A DNA stretch of 7,127 nt from Verrucomicrobiales bacterium. GTDB lineage: Bacteria > Verrucomicrobiota > Verrucomicrobiia > Verrucomicrobiales > V1-33. A model generated the notes under the pieces. It saw only the letters and a program-made list of their open reading frames with translations. It did not search any database and had not been told where the DNA came from. The stretch spans positions 1 through 7,127 of the forward strand of contig JAQGPD010000214.1 in NCBI GenBank assembly GCA_028293305.1, written 5' to 3'. Shown here piece after piece: positions 3,847 through 7,127 of the stretch. Position 1 is the stretch's first letter, and the number at the start of each line of letters is the position of its first letter. The translations under genes and the position numbers were made by a program.

Positions 3847-6108
3847 TCAAAAGGAGATTTTGGCTCCGGTGGTGGCGGACCAGACCTCCGATCCGCGGCT
3901 GCCGGCGCGGCCGCTGGTGGTGTAGTCCACATTCAGGAACAGGCTGGTGCGGGGGCCGACGAAGGCTTCCAGACCCGCGCCCGCCAAGCCTTCGTTATCG
4001 CCGTATTCGAACTCCCGCGCCACCCCGCCATATATATAGCCGGAAAAACGCGGGGAGAATTTTTTGGCCAGGGTGAGAATAAGTCCATGCCGGTTGATGC
4101 GTTCCTCTATGATGTTATCGGCCAGGTCCCGGCCGCTGAATTCGCTCCGATAGACGCGTTGCAGCATGCGGTTTCCAAAATCCTGGCCAAAACTATTGCG
4201 GGCAAAGCGCTGGATTTCCCCAATATAGGCCAGGGTCAGCTCCGGCCGCGAGACCGTTTCGGTGATGAGGGTGTAGGTGGCGTTGAGATTCACATTCACT
4301 CCGTCCCCGAGGTTCTGGCCGCGCACGTCCACCCAACGATAACGGATCCCCGCATCCAGGCTGAGGCGGTCCGTGATGTCTTTCTGGATCGTAAAGGCGA
4401 TTTGGTTTTGACGGCCGTCCAGCGCCACCAGCGGCAGGCTGTCCATGGCGCGGTCGTTTCCGCGGAAACTCAGCTCCCACGAGGCGGCGCCGGGCTGCGG
4501 ATAGCGGCCGATGGCGGCTCCATACACGGCTTCGCGGTTCGATCCGCCGGCGCTGATTTCGCCAAAAAAGCCCTGCTTCATATTCCGGCGCCAGGCGACC
4601 TCGACTTGATAGCGCTCGGATTCCTTCATGCGCAGGAGACGGCTTTTATCAAGATCCACGGTGTCCCAGGCGGTGCGCAGCATGAAAACATTCGGCGTGC
4701 CCGCCACCTCGCCGGTGGAGATTTCATTGGTGGCGCCGACGCGCGTGCCTTCGACTTCATTGGAGACCTCCATCTCCTGGGAAAGGGTCGGACGGTAGCG
4801 GCCATTCAATTCCATGGTCCGGCGCGCGGCTTCGAAGCGGCTGAGTTTGTCGTAAGCGGGATCATCCTTCACCAGGGCATACTCCGCGGCGGCCTCCCGG
4901 GGCGAACCGGTGGCTGCCAGCGCCTCGGCCAGGTCGTCCCGGGATTCGAAAGGAATTTTCCTGGCAACACTTTGGTCCCTGAGTTTTGTCAGGGTGTCGC
5001 GGGCATTGCCATACTGGCGGCGCTTCATTTGGAGCGCCGCGCGGAAGGCGGCGACCTCCGGCTGGCCGGGACCGGCGGCCTCAAGTTCGGTCAGGATGGA
5101 TTCCGCGCGCGCCAGCTGGCCGGTGCGCAGGGCATGGTCGCCGGCGATGAGCCGCGCATCCCGTTCCAGATCCTTGATGCGGGCCGCGGCTTCGGCGCGG
5201 TCCCCGGCGGTGGCGGCGGGATGCGTCAGGAAAACCTGATAGGCGGCGCGCGCGGCGTCGAACATTCTGGCGTCCTGATAGGCGGCGGCGAGGGCCATCT
5301 GGTGGGGGAAAAGTCCGGTGGCGGAACCCTTCAGGGATAACAGATAGTCCACGGCCTTGCGGGGCTGGCCCGCCGCGCTCCAGGCCCCGGCTTTCAAGGC
5401 CACGGCATCCGGATCGGAGGGATTGGCGGCCAGCAATTGCTCCGCCAGCTTCATGGCTTCCTTCGATTCCTTCCGGCTGAGGGCGGCATCCCCGGCTTTG
5501 GTCAGGACATCTGTCAGGATCATGCCCACGGCTTTCCGGGCTTCCGCGCGGGCGGCCTCGGGGTAGCCTGGAGTTGTTAGTATTTCCTCGAAGCAGGCCT
5601 TGGCGGCTGCGGTCTGCCCGGCTTCATAGAGCGCATAGGCGAGGTCCTCCTGCCAGGGAAAAACCCTGCCAGGATAACGCGAGTTCTTGAGTTTTGTCAG
5701 GACACGGGCGGCATCGGCGGGTTTCCGGCGGGCCATGAATTCCTCCGCGGAGCGCGCCGCGGGATCGTCCGGCGTGGAGGTGGCGTCCTGGAGGAGCGAG
5801 TCCGCGAGTTCGCGGGAGCGGGTGTTGCGGGGATCGCGCCGCAACAGTTCCTGACTGAGATGGGCGGTCATGCGGCGGTTGCCCATGCGGGCGTAAGCCT
5901 CCAGCAATTCCGCGATCTGGCCGGAACTCATGCCATTGAGTTTTTTGAGAATGCCCTGCTCTTTCGCGCCGAGGCTTCCGACAGCGGGAAGATTGGCGGC
6001 GGCGGCGGGCGCGGCCACTTCGGCGCGGCGGACCTGGGGCTGGGGCGCGGCGGAGGCCAGGCTTGGCAGGAGCAATGTCAAGGCGAGGGAGAGCGGGGCA
6101 CGTTTCAT
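3847..6108 (-). CDS. TPR-repeat outer-membrane beta-barrel protein, PelB/PgaA-like export porin
   Basis: 753 aa. Residues 1-20 are a Sec signal peptide (MKR, a Leu-rich core, and ASA before AP), so the protein is exported. Residues about 45-430 are tetratricopeptide helices, including a repeating unit of about 118 residues (LTKL at 137 and 373, LLSL at 256). Residues about 437-753 are alternating polar/hydrophobic strands with periplasmic-turn-like DGR/GDG breaks, ending ATTGAKISF, a typical outer-membrane protein C-terminal strand with Phe last. This TPR-then-barrel order is that of polysaccharide export porins such as PelB, PgaA and BcsC. The stretch DSLPLVALDGRQNQ (556-569), followed by a strand opening with DRLSLDAGIRYRW, recalls PelB as I remember it; this needs a profile search. 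The likely role is a pore for polymer release with a periplasmic TPR scaffold. The ATG is 2 bases after the stop of the upstream TPR gene, so the two are co-translated and probably form one machine. Confidence 0.88.
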   Translation of the reverse strand: MKRAPLSLALTLLLPSLASAAPQPQVRRAEVAAPAAAANLPAVGSLGAKEQGILKKLNGMSSGQIAELLEAYARMGNRRMTAHLSQELLRRDPRNTRSRELADSLLQDATSTPDDPAARSAEEFMARRKPADAARVLTKLKNSRYPGRVFPWQEDLAYALYEAGQTAAAKACFEEILTTPGYPEAARAEARKAVGMILTDVLTKAGDAALSRKESKEAMKLAEQLLAANPSDPDAVALKAGAWSAAGQPRKAVDYLLSLKGSATGLFPHQMALAAAYQDARMFDAARAAYQVFLTHPAATAGDRAEAAARIKDLERDARLIAGDHALRTGQLARAESILTELEAAGPGQPEVAAFRAALQMKRRQYGNARDTLTKLRDQSVARKIPFESRDDLAEALAATGSPREAAAEYALVKDDPAYDKLSRFEAARRTMELNGRYRPTLSQEMEVSNEVEGTRVGATNEISTGEVAGTPNVFMLRTAWDTVDLDKSRLLRMKESERYQVEVAWRRNMKQGFFGEISAGGSNREAVYGAAIGRYPQPGAASWELSFRGNDRAMDSLPLVALDGRQNQIAFTIQKDITDRLSLDAGIRYRWVDVRGQNLGDGVNVNLNATYTLITETVSRPELTLAYIGEIQRFARNSFGQDFGNRMLQRVYRSEFSGRDLADNIIEERINRHGLILTLAKKFSPRFSGYIYGGVAREFEYGDNEGLAGAGLEAFVGPRTSLFLNVDYTTSGRAGSRGSEVWSATTGAKISF
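4980..4993. repeat. 14-bp direct repeat, copy 1 (LTKL codons of the TPR unit)
   Basis: TGAGTTTTGTCAGG here is identical to 5688-5701. Both copies lie in the same frame of the TPR-barrel gene and encode LTKL at residues 373-376 and 137-140, equivalent places of the long TPR repeat. The identity suggests descent from an internal duplication or ongoing homogenisation. Confidence 0.75.
5688..5701. repeat. 14-bp direct repeat, copy 2 (LTKL codons of the TPR unit)
   Basis: Exact copy of 4980-4993, about 708 bases away (236 codons, close to two 118-residue units). The surrounding sequence has diverged, so the duplication is old or this patch is under selection. Confidence 0.75.
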
Positions 6109-6110
6109 GT

Positions 6111-7127
6111 TCAGGGAACCGGGGATGGATTGAAAGCGGTGGTGGGGGGCCGGGGCGGGGCTTCGGATTCAGGAGCCTCCGCGACCGGGCGCGGTGTTAG
6201 TTTTTGCTCCATCATGCGGAGGCTTTTTTGATAGGCGTCCTGGGCTTCGGCTTCGCGGCCGCCTGCCCGGAGGATGTCGCCCATGAGCAGCCAGCCCTGC
6301 GCGTCCGGCACCTGGATGGCGGCCAGGTGGCGGCGCTGATAGGTCTCCGCGCCGGCCAGATCCCCGCGGCGGAACCGCGCATTGGCAATGAGCGGCCAGA
6401 GCGAGGGCTCGTCGGGCACGGAGGAATACAGCGCATCCGCCTCGGTCATATAACCGTTATTGAAATAGATGTGCCCCAGGTCCAGACGAACGTCGGGCGG
6501 GAAGCCGAATTTCTTTTCAATGCCCCGGCCGAGGAAGGCGAAGGCTTGTTGATAGTCCTCCTTGAGACAGCAGACCTCGATGAAAAGACTCATGGCCTGG
6601 AGGTCATTTTTCAAAGCCGGCACCGCCAGCAGGCGGATCGCCTCATCGTAATTTCCCCGGTTCCGCCAGGCCTGCGCAAGGTGCGTGCGCAATACGCGGC
6701 TGCTGGAAACGCGGCGCAGGCCTTCTGTCAGGGTGGTGATGGATTTGTCAGGCTGATTGATGAGTTCGAAGCTCCGCGCCAGTTCCAGGAAGTCGATGCT
6801 GGTGGGCTCGTGCAGCCGGTGATAACGCATCAGCAGGGAGCGGTTGTAGGCGGCGTAGTCGCCCAGGGATTCCGCCAGGAGGCTGAGATTTTCCAGCGTT
6901 GTGGCGTCGTGCGCGGCCTCCGGGATGGAATTGTAAAAAGCAAAGGCGCCGGGATAATCCTTCAAAACCAGGCGCAGGTCGGCGATTTCCTTGCGCGCCT
7001 CCAGGTCGTTGGGATCGATTTCCGCGACCTTTTGAAAAATGGCCAGGGCCTTTTCCGGCTCCGGCATTTCGGAGTAAAGCCCTGCCAACTCCGACATCGC
7101 CTTCGTGTCCTTCGGATTGTCCTTCAA
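6111..7127 (-). CDS. TPR scaffold protein (5'-truncated at the window edge)
   Basis: The frame is open at the right edge, leaving 338 C-terminal residues. These form about nine consecutive TPR-type helix pairs. The first is a near-consensus repeat (SELAGLYSEMPEPEKALAIF, then NPN-like DPND). Later clear ones are LARSFELINQPDKSITTL, LAQAWRNRGNYDEAIRLL, LGHIYFNNGYMTEADALY and GWLLMGDILRAGGREAEAQ. TPRs are protein-protein docking surfaces. The last 30 or so residues are Pro/Glu/Ala-rich and look disordered. No enzyme motif or barrel is visible; any signal peptide or membrane anchor would be beyond position 7127. The stop TGA (6111-6113) is 2 bases before the start of the TPR-barrel gene, so the pair is an operon. 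In PelB of Pseudomonas one polypeptide carries the membrane anchor, many TPRs and the porin; here the same content may be split over two genes. A generic TPR protein of another envelope system remains possible. Confidence 0.9.
   Translation of the reverse strand: MKDNPKDTKAMSELAGLYSEMPEPEKALAIFQKVAEIDPNDLEARKEIADLRLVLKDYPGAFAFYNSIPEAAHDATTLENLSLLAESLGDYAAYNRSLLMRYHRLHEPTSIDFLELARSFELINQPDKSITTLTEGLRRVSSSRVLRTHLAQAWRNRGNYDEAIRLLAVPALKNDLQAMSLFIEVCCLKEDYQQAFAFLGRGIEKKFGFPPDVRLDLGHIYFNNGYMTEADALYSSVPDEPSLWPLIANARFRRGDLAGAETYQRRHLAAIQVPDAQGWLLMGDILRAGGREAEAQDAYQKSLRMMEQKLTPRPVAEAPESEAPPRPPTTAFNPSPVP

Noticed and set aside
4087..5340. Plus-strand ORF of 417 codons opposite the TPR-barrel gene
   Set aside because: It is antisense to a gene with a signal peptide, TPRs and a proper outer-membrane C-terminus. 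Composition is skewed and low in complexity, and no domain is visible.

Overview
The window reads as chromosomal DNA from a GC-rich, two-membrane bacterium. The best guess is a member of the Verrucomicrobia or a relative. This rests on an outer-membrane beta-barrel protein with a signal peptide, a bactofilin-like protein carrying zinc-ribbon cysteines, and gene starts with no clear Shine-Dalgarno sequence. The taxonomic guess is inference, because no rRNA or other phylogenetic marker is present.

Layout. All recognised genes except the first lie on the minus strand. At the left edge is the 3' part of a plus-strand bactofilin-like gene (2-469). It converges on uppS (606-1331, minus), and a short intergenic region with a perfect 8-bp palindrome separates them. 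Next on the minus strand are a small nucleotidyltransferase-fold gene (1492-1968), a doubtful 68-aa ORF overlapping its start (1925-2131), purA (2202-3476) and a 60-aa single-span membrane protein (3585-3767). A hairpin that looks like the terminator of the 60-aa gene sits in front of purA. The right half (3847-7127) holds two tightly coupled genes: the 3' part of a TPR protein, then a 753-aa protein with a signal peptide, a long TPR domain and a C-terminal outer-membrane beta-barrel.

How the genes work together. purA (AMP synthesis) and uppS (undecaprenyl diphosphate, the lipid carrier for wall and surface polysaccharides) are housekeeping genes. The nucleotidyltransferase between them is visibly poorer in G+C (32 of 60 bases at 1681-1740, against 46 of 60 at 5101-5160), so it may be an acquired toxin-antitoxin-type or accessory gene. 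The TPR / TPR-barrel pair has the architecture of exopolysaccharide export machines of the PelB/PgaA/BcsC type. It would pass a polymer or another substrate across the outer membrane, with the TPRs as the periplasmic scaffold. The rest of that operon should lie beyond position 7127.

The most notable points are a roughly 118-residue super-repeat in the TPR part of the 753-aa protein, the possible split PelB-like system, a bactofilin-like domain lying between two halves of a topoisomerase-type zinc ribbon, and the overlapping ORF/nucleotidyltransferase pair. No tRNA, rRNA, CRISPR array or insertion sequence was found, and no gene-free stretch exceeds 300 bases.
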